From positions 1-64,000 of the forward strand of contig BRXX01000145.1 of assembly GCA_030267905.1 (NCBI GenBank): a stretch of DNA of 64,000 bases. The letters run 5' to 3'. Made by a program: the position numbers and the translations under genes. The number at the start of each line of letters is the position of its first letter. The stretch's first letter is position 1. Positions 21,494 through 31,971 of the stretch are shown here, piece after piece. This stretch comes from Triparma verrucosa. Lineage: Eukaryota; Sar; Bolidophyceae; Parmales; Triparmaceae. Below the pieces are notes generated by a model that searched no databases, was not told the origin of the DNA, and was given only the letters and a program-made list of their open reading frames with translations.

Positions 21494-22084
21494 TTATCCG
21501 AGAGTTATCTTCGCGGCGCTCATGAGACCGAGGATGCTAGAAGACAAAAGTCCAGTCCAAACGCCGTAGGAGAAGGGGCTGGTGTAGCGCTTCTTAGCGT
21601 CGCCCTCAGAGGCAGCGTAGCCCTTGGCCCAGGTCACGCGGCCCAGGAACCAGACGCTGGCAGAGAGCAGAGCAGTCAAAGGGAAGCAAATTGCCCCGGC
21701 CAGGTTCGCGACAGAGAACTGGGTGTAGCTCTCGAACACCTGCTGGTGGCTGCGCTGGCAACAGTTGAAAGCCCTCGCGTGCACGCTGGTGCCGTCAACG
21801 TAGAGGTTGGGAAGGGCGTAGCGAGTGTCTACGTCTTTCTCTCCGTCCTTCCTAGCCTTCTCCATGTAATGCTTCCTTTTAGCGCCGACGGAGGCGAGGC
21901 CCCACACCACGATCCAAACCCCGGCAACAACGTGAAGGGCTAAAACTGCGCCCGCAGCCCTTGGGAGGCCACTGGAGCTCACAGAAGTCAGCGCGGGGGC
22001 ATACTGTGGGAGAACATATAGCTCCAGGTATCCCGGGACCAGGGAAAGGAAAGGCAGTTGGGCGAATAGCTTCGTGTATCCCAT
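21494..22084 (-). CDS. Microsomal glutathione S-transferase 3-like (MAPEG)
   Basis: A MAPEG-family membrane enzyme likely to conjugate or reduce lipid peroxides with glutathione in the ER or mitochondria. A single exon of 196 aa with about four TM helices. Family marks are the loop RKHYMEKARKDGEKDVDTRY and the signature FNCCQRSHQQVFESYTQF, which matches the MGST3 F-N-C-x-Q-R-x-H-Q pattern. The protein has a somewhat longer N-terminus than the animal form. The start is the ATG at 22084. The 3' end converges on the chromodomain-JmjC gene, 86 bp apart. Confidence 0.88.
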   Translation of the reverse strand: MGYTKLFAQLPFLSLVPGYLELYVLPQYAPALTSVSSSGLPRAAGAVLALHVVAGVWIVVWGLASVGAKRKHYMEKARKDGEKDVDTRYALPNLYVDGTSVHARAFNCCQRSHQQVFESYTQFSVANLAGAICFPLTALLSASVWFLGRVTWAKGYAASEGDAKKRYTSPFSYGVWTGLLSSSILGLMSAAKITLG

Positions 22085-22525
22085 ATTTTATACGCCTTTG
22101 ATGCCTATGAATGTGGTCGAATTCCTGAAAATGAAAAGGGGAAAATTTTGATTGATTTGATCTCAGTGTGACCCCAGAATACGTGAGTTGGCAGTGGGGT
22201 GGGGGGGGGTCTAATGATTATAATGATTATACCCCTATTGTATTTTAGCCTTGGTGTTTCGGAACCCGGCTAGCCCGACGTTGTGTGGAGCTCTTTGAGT
22301 ATTTCTTGTTGTCGGGGCTTGTGATTTTTTGGGATTGTCGTTGGGTGGGAATATTGGTCCAGGATCGGACACTTCGGGATCGTTTTTCTACACGCCCCTG
22401 CTATTATAGAACCCCTCTAATATACACAACTCGATCCCTTCTAACACTCTCTTATGCTCCTTGTTTGACTACTGTCGTACCTCCGTAGGCTCATTCGCCT
22501 CTCGCCTCATTCACCTCGATAAAAC
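22085..22525. other. Intergenic, 440 bp, divergent promoters
   Basis: Holds the 5' regions of the MGST3-like gene (-) and the GCC2/GCC3 gene (+). No ORF with coding character is seen. Confidence 0.5.
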
Positions 22526-25500
22526 ATGAACACACTCGGACTTCTCGTCGTCTACATCGTGGGCCTTCTCCTCCCTCCCTCGTGGGGGCCGCTGTGCACT
22601 TCGCCAACGACCACCCAGTCCTATTTAACTTCATCAGTAATGCTCCTACATCATGGAGTTCGGTCGATAACACAGGAAACAACATCGTTGATAATGGTGA
22701 CAGTGTAGTTGTAGGGGTAGGGACTTTCTCAGGTTCTCCGTATGCTGATTCTTACACAGTGTACTACACCAATAGGATCTACTTTTTGTTAGTATGCTCG
22801 GGTGCTGTTCACAGTTGCGTCCTCGACGGATTAAACAGTCGCCGGCTAATTAACATAAGGGGCACAGGCGGAGATACACTGACACTTTCAGGGATCCACT
22901 TTCTTGACAGGGGAACAAGTAATATTTATGGGGGAGCTTTGTGTATTAGATTTTCTGCTCTCGTATCCGTACAAGGCTGTAAATTATCGTCAAACCAAGC
23001 CAGGAGTGGTGGTGGTATTTATGCAGAGAACATTGGCACGACGGTACATCTCTATTCGACTAGTTTCGATGGGAATACAGCTGACAACGGCGACGATATC
23101 TCTGTATTCCACAGTGGCTGCTCCGTCACTGTTCATACTATCTGCCCACCAGACTGGAGTGGCACACCAGCGGCTGGCTCTGACTTGGATACCTACGCCA
23201 ATTTTATTGCTACTCTATCAGGAACGACCAAGAGCTTCGATATCGGGTGAGTTCAATAACGCAGACGACGAAACCTCCAACACATGACCAGCTCGATGAA
23301 TTATATTCGACCGTCATCTTGCTGTTTTAAACAAAGTCTGTGAATATTTGCGCTCCCAAATTAAGATAAATCCGTTCAAAATAGAGAATTAACAATCCAC
23401 ATCACACACAACTCCCTCTCTTATTCTAACCCTCCACATCCTTTCACCGACTTCCTCCGAATCCCCACCCCTTGTCCAAAAGGACATGCTCCCTCTCATG
23501 TCCAGAAGGGGAGTACCGAGTAGGTTCAGGATGCTTCGACTGTGCCGCTGGTACATACTCCCCGGCAGGAGCCTCCGTCTGCGCTTCATGCGGCGCAGGA
23601 AAGTACAGGTAAGCCCCCCCCTCCCCCCGCAAACAAATAAATACCTCAACATCTCACATCCGCAAATTCAAACGCAGTTCCTCGCCTGGGTCCTCAGATG
23701 ATGGTTGCCTGGACTGCGAGGCTGGAAAGTATTCCGAGCAGGGCAGCACGTCCTGTACAATCTGCTCGTTTGGGAAGTACTCCTCCGCCGCCTCGGCTAG
23801 CTGCACAAGCTGCCCCTCAGGAAAGTACATCACGGACGACTCAACCACTGTTACCTCTCACGATGACATTGCCGACTGCGTCGACTGTGAGGCTGGAAAG
23901 ATGGCAAACGACCCCTGCATCATTTGCTCCGCCGGAAGGTACTCCTCCGCCGTCTCGACCAGCTGCACCAGCTGCTCACCAGGAAAGTACATCACGGACG
24001 ATGCCACCACTGCCTCCCTCCATGCTGACCTCGTCGCCTGCGTCGACTGCGACGCCGGAAAGTCGAGCACCCCCCCAGCCTCCTCCTGTCTCATCGCTTG
24101 TCCGATCGGAACACACTCCCCGCCTGGCTCTCCATGCCTCAACTGCGAGGCCGGAAAATTCAACGAGAACGTCCAACAGGAATCCTGCACCAACTGCGGC
24201 GCGGGTCGCTACTCCGACACGACTGGCAACAAGGTCGAATCCGACTGCCGCAACTGTGAGGCAGGCACGGCGAGCTCAGGGGAGGTCCGCACGACCACCT
24301 GTCCCGAATGTCCCGAGGGCAAGTCGGCTCCCGCCCCAGGCCTTGGCTATTGTCGTGGCTGCGTCGCCGGCACTTACTCCGACAGCCCCGGGACAATCCT
24401 CTGCGACCTGTGCGCCATCGGAAAATACACCAGTGCGGCCCAGTCCACTTCCTGTGACGACTGCGTCGCTGGAACCTTTAACCTCGTTGAAGGCTCCGTC
24501 ACCTGTGACAAGTGCCCTGCCGGCCAGAAGATGAACGACGACGGCGACGGCTGTGAGGTCTGCCCCAACGGAAAGTTCTCCAACCCGGGCAGCACATCAT
24601 GCTCCAACTGCGACGAAACCCCTGGCTACGTTAGCCTCTCGGGCGAGTCCGGAGCAGCCGCCTGCGAGTACTGCGGCCCCGGCTTCTACGCCGACCAAAC
24701 CTCCCACACCTGTAAGGAGTGCGAGGCCAACACCTTCAGTGTGGGCGGCGTTGACGAATGTGTCCCCTGTCCTGCCGGAGGGCACAGCCAGAAGGGCTCT
24801 ACGGCCTGCGAGCAATGCTTGACCGGCAAGTACTTCGACGAACTCAGCAACACGTGCAAGCTCTGCCCTAGTGGAAAGTTCACGGCGAGTGGGGGGTCCA
24901 GCGTCAGCGACTGCGATGCCTGCGAGGACGGCTTCTACAGCTCCGAGCCTGGCTCCTCGACGTGCTTCACCTGCACGCCCGGCAAATTCACCAACGCCGA
25001 GCAGGCAGAGTGTCTATTTTGCCCCGCCGGCAAGATTTCCGGCGTTGTGGCTTCATCCTGCTCGGTGTGCGAGGAGGGAAAGTACGCCGAGGGCGAGGGC
25101 AATACAGAATGCCAGTTCTGCGACGACGACGAGATGCTTGTCGGTTCAATAACCCTCCACAACGGCACCACCTCCGCAAGCGGTTGCATCTGTCCCGCCG
25201 GCGAGTACGCTCACTTCAACAAGAACACCTGTCAGAACGTCCCCGACGGTGTTGAAACTTCCATCCAAGCCATGACGACCAAAACTTTAAACGTCAAGCC
25301 CGGTTTCTGGCGCGCCAACGCCTCGAGCTCTGAGATCTTACCCTGCCTCTCACCCGAGCACTGCTTAGGCGGCCCAGATCCCGCCTCCCAGTACAAAGAA
25401 GGCCACTCCGGTCCTCTCTGCGCAGTATTCGCTGATGGCTACGCCAGCACCGGCAGCGGAATGTTCCTCAAGTGCTCGCTGTGCGAGGGAGGGGACGCAT

Positions 25501-27046
25501 CCACGACCATTGCCGTCGGGTTCGGCGGCTTCTTCCTCGTCGTCTTCCTGATGATCGGGATCGCATGCTGCTGTTCCAAGAGAAAGAAGAAGGCTGGACG
25601 CGACGAGGAAGAAGAACGTTAAGAGGAGGACGACGGTGCCGCCCTCTCCCAAAACGACAGCCTCGACAGGGCAACCGGGGCCAATAAGAAGCTCTCGAAG
25701 ATCGATAGCTTGTTGTCGTTCTACAATGAAGCTCGACCCTACGGAAAGATCATGCTCTCGTATCTCCAAATCACGGGAGGTCTAAGTTTCGACCTCGACA
25801 TGAACTTCCCCCCAATGTTCACCCAGCTCATGGGTGTAGTCGCCGCCGTCGTCAACGTCGAGTTCCTCAATATGATGCCCCTGGGTTGCGTCATGACTAG
25901 CAACTTCCACCACACTCTGCTAGCGTATACTCTCGGCCCGCTCGTAATTGGGGTAGCCATGATGATCGCTTACGCGATTCTAAAGCAAAAGGGGAAAGTC
26001 GAGGCGAGCAACTTCGTCTTCGGATGGTTCCTGTTCATGACGTTCCTGATTTTGCCCAGCGTAGGAATGAAGCTCTTCAGCATGTTCGGCTGCAGGATGT
26101 TCGACAGCGGCTACGGAAGCTACCTGAAAGTCGACTACAGTATCGACTGCGCATCAGAGGAGCACAGTTTTACGAAACCTACGCCATGGGATCCATTCTA
26201 GTCTACGTAGTAGGCGTTCCACTTCTCTACGCGGTCCTCCTGTGGTGGAACCGACACCTGCTCGACCCCGGCCAAAAGCGATTAGAGGAAGAGCACGGTG
26301 AAGCTGAAGGCTTGAAAAGGGCGCTCGAAATTAGGCAGAGGCTAGAAGAACAGCACCCGCAGCTCAAGTCGCTGCAGTTCTTGTACAAATCTTACGAGCC
26401 CAAGTACTTCTGGTTCGAGATCTTCGACACGATCAGGAAGCAGATGCTCACTGGAGGTCTGGTCGTTCTGGGGTCCGGCACGCTCAGCCAAATCATAATC
26501 AGCATGCTCCTATGCTTGGCGTCCATGAGGGTCTTCGCGGGCTGCAAGCCTTTCATAAAGGAAAGGGTGGACCAGTTCTCGGAGATGTCGCAGTGGCAGA
26601 TCTTCTTCGTGATGCTCGCCGCACTGCTGCTTAGGGTCGCTGAAATGAGCGGCGATTTCGATATCGAGAACAAGAAAGCGTTCGATGTGATTCTGGTTGG
26701 GACGCAGGCGCTTGCGCCGACGGTCATTATCGTGATGATTTTGATGAGGGGGCAAGAGGCGACGAAGATGCTCGTGAGGAAGGTTACGAAGTCCATGTCG
26801 AGAGGCAAAAGTGAAGGTGTAGAAGACGAAGGGGAAGTTGAAGAGGGGGGGGTGCAGTTGGTCAAGATGAAGAAGAACACGATGGTGCTGGGAGGAGCGG
26901 CGGATCACGGGACGGGTAAGAGTAAGAATAAGAGCAAGAGCGGTGGGGTGATAATAGCACAGTACGAGAATGAGATAATAGCGAAAGGGAAGGCACTTGG
27001 GGAGCAGGCGTTGAGGATGAACGAGGGGAGGGGAGGGGCGGTCTAG
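22526..27046 (+). pseudogene. Beta-helix/GCC2-GCC3 multi-pass receptor-like gene with disabled frame
   Basis: A large surface membrane protein gene. ATG 22526 gives a signal peptide (MNTLGLLVVYIVGLLLPPSW). Next come a right-handed beta-helix-like region (GGALCIRF, SGGGIYAENIG), then about 15 tandem GCC2/GCC3 ephrin-receptor-like Cys repeats of the form C-x-x-C-x-x-G-K-Y (23483-25230), a TM helix (GFGGFFLVVFLMIGIACCC), and a C-terminal region of further TM helices with a coiled segment. Exons are 22526-23246, 23483-23608 and 23678-27046. Three lesions break it: a one-base deficit in a G run near 22583-22587, an in-frame TAA at 25620-25622, and another one-base deficit near 26163. Coding character is intact on both sides of each. 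It could be a young pseudogene or hold assembly errors. The function is unknown, though relatives are abundant in diatoms. Confidence 0.75.
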
Positions 27047-27220
27047 GAATCAAGTGGGGGTTTATGCGGAAATAAATTCTTTTGATTTTTTTTTATTAAC
27101 ATCGAACGTCAACCGACAACTGTCTTTTTTCTTCAAGCCAAGGACCCAGGACCTTATCCAGAAATATGACATGGACTCTGGCCCACTGCAATTTTTAACG
27201 ACTAGATCCCACCCCAAACG

Positions 27221-28440
27221 ATGGCTACGATGAGATCCCCGCTATCGTCGCTTGACTCGAAGGCGAACTCCCAGCAGGAGAAGCTGTCGGTACGTATTTA
27301 AAGCAGGCGTCGCCCAGTGATTATTTTCACAACTTAATTTGTAACGGCAACAAGGCTCCTTGCCTGTTTGGTGAAGAAGAGCTTTTAGGGGGATTGGATG
27401 GCGGGGCTGAGCTCCAGAGCTGTTTGAGGTCGTTTTATCCTATGTGACGTGCACGTACAGAGCCCCTAACACGCCCTTCGTCGCGCAGATTCTGAAGATT
27501 GTCCAAAAACTTGAACGCGAGGAGTCCATGGCACGAGAAAGGCAAAAGGAGGAAGAGGAAAAGAGCGGGCGGGAGGCCGCTGAGCGCTTGGTGATCGAAA
27601 TGAACGATCAAGTGCACGCCATGGTGATGCAGAAGAAGGAGCAGGACGAGCACGCCCTGTACGTTGCTGAGAAGAAGAGTACCGAGGAGAGAGACCGTGA
27701 CATTGCTCGTATGGCCGATTACGATGCCAAGGAGGAACTTTGGCTAGAGGAGTACGAGAGAGAGAATGCCAACTGGACGGCCGAGGTGAAGGGAGATAAG
27801 GCCCTGGCTAAATTGCAGCGCTCGGAGCTGATGGCGTTGAAGGAGGATCACAAGGCGTTGACGAGGGCTTACAAGAAGGCGAAGTTCTTCCCGGTGAAGG
27901 CTCAGGGGGGGTTGAAGCTCGAGTTGAAGCTTCCCAATATGTTCACAACGTCCTTGAGTGTCGACCACAACAAGCAAGTGCTCAACGTCGAGGTGGAGGT
28001 GAGACGACAGAAAAGGGATGTATTGTATTGTGTGTTGCTTGCTAACCCAGGCAACCCTTCAACTCTTCGCAGGCCGAAACCCCGACGGTCCCCCTTGGCT
28101 TGATGGAATATATTGGTGACCTGAAGCTGAAGGATGTGAAGTTTCAGTGCAGCCTGAGCTTCGTACCGGGGCCCGCTTGCAGGGGGGGTAAAGAGGACTG
28201 GAAGGACATGAAGGTCCGCCACGACTTCATCAAGGACAACTCTGTCCTCCGAATTTTCATCCAAAAGAACGACGGAGACAGCAGCTGGATAAACAACACT
28301 GACATATACGGTGAGTCTTATGCATCATCTCTGATACATTCTCTCCTTCGCCGTTTCTAACATCATGAACGCCCCTTCCAATGCGACTCACTTCGCTCGT
28401 CGCAGCCAAGTACAGGAACGGAAGCTGGTTTGGCTGGTGA
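27221..28440 (+). CDS. Charged coiled-coil protein, unknown
   Basis: Four exons (27221-27289, 27489-27998, 28073-28310, 28406-28440) give about 283 aa. A short N-terminus (MATMRSPLSSLDSKANSQQE) precedes a long charged helix (KLEREESMARERQKEEEEKS and on) predicted to be a coiled coil. A more globular C-terminal part follows (ELKLPNMFTTSLSVDHNKQV; MEYIGDLKLKDVKFQCSLSF) and the protein ends NGSWFGW. The beta-rich C-terminus might be a small sandwich domain. I do not recognise the family. Exon 4 encodes only the last 12 residues and follows an introner-like intron ending GCGACTCACTTCGCTCGTCGCAG. Confidence 0.65.
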
Positions 28441-28537
28441 TTGTGGTGATTGGTTGTTAGGTGAAAGTGCATAAATGTTAAAAGAATTGAATTGTTTATT
28501 TAGAGAATAGTTATGTGCTTTTTTTTATGTTTCATGT

Positions 28538-30013
28538 TTATGCTTCCACTTTGTTGCTGATCTCAGCGCTGTTCAGTCTAAACTCGAGGACGTCTCGAAG
28601 CCTGCAAAGGTTTCCTATGAAATCCATGCTCTGCAGGCGATTGACTTCGACACCTTGGTCGACGCAGATGCGGATAATGTAGGAGGCGAGGATGGTTACG
28701 CCGGTGGAGAATGATTTTGGAATTTTGTCTTCGGCTGGGGGGGGTAAGGGGGGATGCTGGGGGTCTGGGTTTGGGTTTGGGTTTGGGATTTGACGTTGGG
28801 GGGCGGCTTCTTCGCTGAAGGACGATGAGAGAGAGCCGAACCCTGCGACAAGCGGGAGACGAGGGGAGGAGTGAGGTGACGAGTTAGAATAAAGTAGCAC
28901 TGATGGTGAGTGGCCGCAGCTTCCCACCTTTCATGAGCAGGGACTTTCCGACGTTGAGGGTTCCGCCTGCAATCACAGAGGCTCCGCCGGCGAGTACAGA
29001 GGCGCCTCCCAGGAGTGCGTCGATGCTAGAGTTGCGGCGGCGGGTCGTGTCCACCTTGAAGGGATCCGAGGTGGTGTCCGGAATATCCGAGGTGTCCTTG
29101 GATTTTTGTTGGGGGCTGGGGGGGGTGTCCCTGGAGAAGGGCGAAGTCGGCGGAGGGGGCGACGATCCCTCGTTGGACACTGTGAGGGTCAACTTATACA
29201 CGTTCCCGTAACCGTCGCAGATGCCGTAAACCTGGTTCGTCCCGTCGAGGACGACGATGTCGATGTTGGAGGTGTGGATGTACCCGTCGCCGGGGGAGAG
29301 GAGCAGGATTGCCTTGAGCTGTGTCAGGATGGAGCAGATCAGGGAGAGGACAGTCGGAGCGGTCCTCAACACGTGCGATCGCAGGCCGGGGTTGGAGGGC
29401 AGGGGGGGGTAGTAGCGGGACAGATCATGGACCCAGGGAATGTTGAGGATGGTGGGGAGGGAAGAGGGCGAGGAGGTGAGGGCGAAAGAGGTGAGGAGCT
29501 GGTACAGCTTGAGGTCGATCAGGTTATATACCGTGCGGCAGGTTGTGTGATAGGTGGAGAGCAGCGGGGGCAGGAGGGTGGAGTGAAGGCTGTTCAGGGT
29601 TTCGGTGTGGAGGGGGAGGTTTTGCGGAGTGTTGTGTGGGGAGGCGGCGCTCGCCTGTGTGCAAGGAGCGAAGCGACGAGTTAGAATGTGACGGTCAAAC
29701 GACAACAGTTATGAGACACACTCACCTGTTTCTGCAGAATCTCCAGGGACAGCTTCTGATTGCGCTGCTTCTTCTCAAACACTTGCTGCCGCAGCGCGTT
29801 CAGCTTCTGGACTAGCTCCTGGGGAGTTGGCGAAGGGGGGAAGAGGGAGGCAGGGCTCGACTGCTGCTTGAGACTTTTCAGTTCCGCCTGCAGCTCGGCC
29901 TGCCGCGTCAACAGAGGTTCCAGCAATTCCCTGATGCACTTATCACAGAAAGCCAACGAGGACTGAGGGGTGGGCGAGAGCGACGGCGGGTGGAAGCAGT
30001 GGGGCTGCGACAT
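28538..30013 (-). CDS. Cys-motif coiled-coil protein, possibly ATG14/UVRAG-like
   Basis: Three exons (30013-29726, 29654-28928, 28842-28538) give 439 aa. The N-terminus carries a Cys pair (AFCDKCIRELLEPLL) and then a coiled coil (RQAELQAELKSLKQQ; LVQKLNALRQQVFEKKQRNQ). The middle contains a conserved-looking fold (YHTTCRTVYNLIDLKLYQLL; YIHTSNIDIVVLDGTNQVYG). A Pro/Ser linker and a Gly-Ala-Ser repeat (GGASVLAGGASVIAGG) precede a C-terminal helical part (VTILASYIIRICVDQGVEVN). The order Cys motif, coiled coil, mixed domain, and the call of late helices recall ATG14/UVRAG-type subunits of the PI3-kinase complex, but this is a guess. GGGTTT repeats at about 28768-28790 encode an Asn-Pro run. Confidence 0.6.
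29655..29725 (-). mobile_element. Introner-like intron
   Basis: Read on the minus strand it starts GTGAGTGTG and carries TTCTAACTCGTCGCTTCGCT directly before CCTTGCACACAG. This is an exact match to the family core. Confidence 0.55.
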
Positions 30014-30680
30014 TTGGAGTGGGGTCGACGAGAGCAAGAATTTCAGAAAGAATTTGAGGATTTGGAGCTTATGGAGGGGTGAGGGGATCTAAAAATTATG
30101 TGCGCAACTTTTGAAGTCACTTATATATAACAAAGTTGCGCGTTCGCGATCGTCAGACAGAAGGAACTAGAAAATTAAATTTGTTTGGAGCTGATTTAAA
30201 ATCATTTTTTTGGACATATTCTTCACTTTAGGATCTCTAAGAGGGCAAAAAATGGATTTGAAGTTCTTCCAAAAAATTGATTAGCAAAGCCTCCAATTTG
30301 TCTCTAAAGTGTTCTCATACCTACTTAAATATGCATATTATTCTAAATATGTCCCTTATTTGGTAAATAGATCCTTTTATCATGCAGAAATCCAATTTTT
30401 TTAATCCGCCAAGATAGACTACTTCGGAAATTATAACCCTAAATATTATTTTGGAGACCTTAAAATGAAGAATATGACCACAATTGGCCACAAAAATGTC
30501 CCTCTCTTGAGATGAAAATTTCTCTGGAAAACGTTTTTTCTGATTTCCACTGCAGAAACGTCCGCTGGACTTCGCCCCGATTGAGAATAGTTCTGTGGTC
30601 CTTCAGAATTGTATTTGGGAAGGTTGGAGTGCGCCCCTGAAGTTTAGCAGTGTCGCAAGCAGTTGCTCTTCCCTCACGGA
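30014..30680. other. Intergenic, 670 bp, AT-rich, no gene seen
   Basis: A low-GC spacer between divergently transcribed genes, clearly different in composition from the coding DNA around it. It contains no ORF of note. The promoters of both neighbours must lie here. Confidence 0.55.
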
Positions 30681-31914
30681 ATGAAAAGCTGCTGCGCCGT
30701 CCTCTTCATGCTGCTCCTCCTTCGCCGAACGACTGGCTTCTCTGCGAGCTTCTCCTCCTCCTCGCTGAGTAGACGATTGGAAAACATTAAAGACCTAGTC
30801 CTTGACAACGTTCCTCCCACGAACACCTTGGTCGATGTGTGCAGCGATCACGCGTTGCTACCGATCCACGTCCACGCGTCCCCGCACAACCCGTTCGAGA
30901 AGTCGATTGCGATTGATATATCCGCGAATGCCTGCTCAGGAGCATCCGCCACCCTCCAGTCGCTGCCCCTTCCCCACCCGCCAATAACCGTCCTCGAAGG
31001 CGATGGTCTGCTCCCTCTTATGAACCCTGACCCCACCTCAACCTCCACCCCCCGCACTTACACTGTGGTGATTGCCGGCGTCGGCGTGAACACGATCCTG
31101 GACATCCTCTCGCCCCTACAAACGGAATCCATACCACCGCACCCCCAAACCTTCCCCAAATTAATAATCAGTCCAACAAAAACACGAAGCCGGAACCTCC
31201 TCAAAATATTCAACGAAAGTCCTGTTCTAAAAGCTCACTACGGCTTAAAACAAGTAAAAGTGAACATAGAACGGAACCGGTGGTACTTTGCCTTCGAATT
31301 CCACGCCAAAAATACAAGTTCTCCTCCTCCTCCTCCTCCACCACAACAAGGCTATATCGTCTACTGCCTGAAATCCACAACGTCTAGCCGAACTTACATC
31401 GGCTCGACCAACGACCTGAAGCGCCGGCTGCGCCAGCATAACGGCGAATTAGCTGGAGGCGCGAAGAGCACTCATTCTGGTCGCCCCTGGATTGTAGGAA
31501 CGACCGTGTCAGGCTTCGGCACTAGTAAGAGCGATGCCACCTCCTTTGAGTCCTCCTGGAAGAACCAGGATCCCGTGTCAAAAAGGGGCTATGAGAACCG
31601 CATCGAGAAGCTCTCCACGACGCTAGCCAACAACTCCCCCCCGGGCCTAACCCTAACTCAAACCGACCACATAAATATCACAAACTCCGACAAAATAGAA
31701 GAGGTGAGAAAGCGGAAATCCGTCAAAGCACTCAAACTCGTCTCGCGCTTCGCCCCTCGGTTCCACCGCCACTTCATTCTAACCCTTCGTTTCGCAGCTG
31801 CTCACCCCGTTCATTGATCCTACAGATGCCGAGTCCCTCCAAGCGTTCTCAAATTATTTGGAATTCGACAGAAAATGGGAAATGCTCGATCAAAACAGAA
31901 TAGATGATGATTAG
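30681..31914 (+). CDS. TrmK-like tRNA methyltransferase fused to SLX1-type GIY-YIG nuclease, probably plastid-targeted
   Basis: Two exons (30681-31703, 31798-31914) give 378 aa. The N-terminus is a hydrophobic signal (MKSCCAVLFMLLLLRRTTG) followed directly by FSASFSSSSL, like the bipartite plastid presequences of red-lineage algae that need Phe after the cleavage site. Residues about 35-215 resemble TrmK, the bacterial tRNA m1A22 methyltransferase: RLENIKDLVL, the SAM-site LVDVCSDHALLPIHV, AIDISANA, LEGDGLLPL, VVIAGVGVNTILDIL. After a Pro linker comes a GIY-YIG domain (GYIVYCLKS, TYIGSTNDLKRRLRQHN, GRPWIVG, catalytic-type Glu in SFESSWKN) of SLX1 type without the RING finger. The C-terminal tail is acidic. 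The second exon follows an introner-like intron. The fusion is within one uninterrupted exon, so it is not an annotation join. Confidence 0.82.
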
Positions 31915-31971
31915 AATAAAACTCCGACAAAAAAACATGATAGCGTTATGAATACAATATCAATAATACTA

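Noticed and set aside
25620..25622. In-frame TAA as a reassigned sense codon
   Set aside because: TAA, TAG and TGA all serve as stops in neighbouring intact genes, so a lesion or readthrough at one site is simpler.
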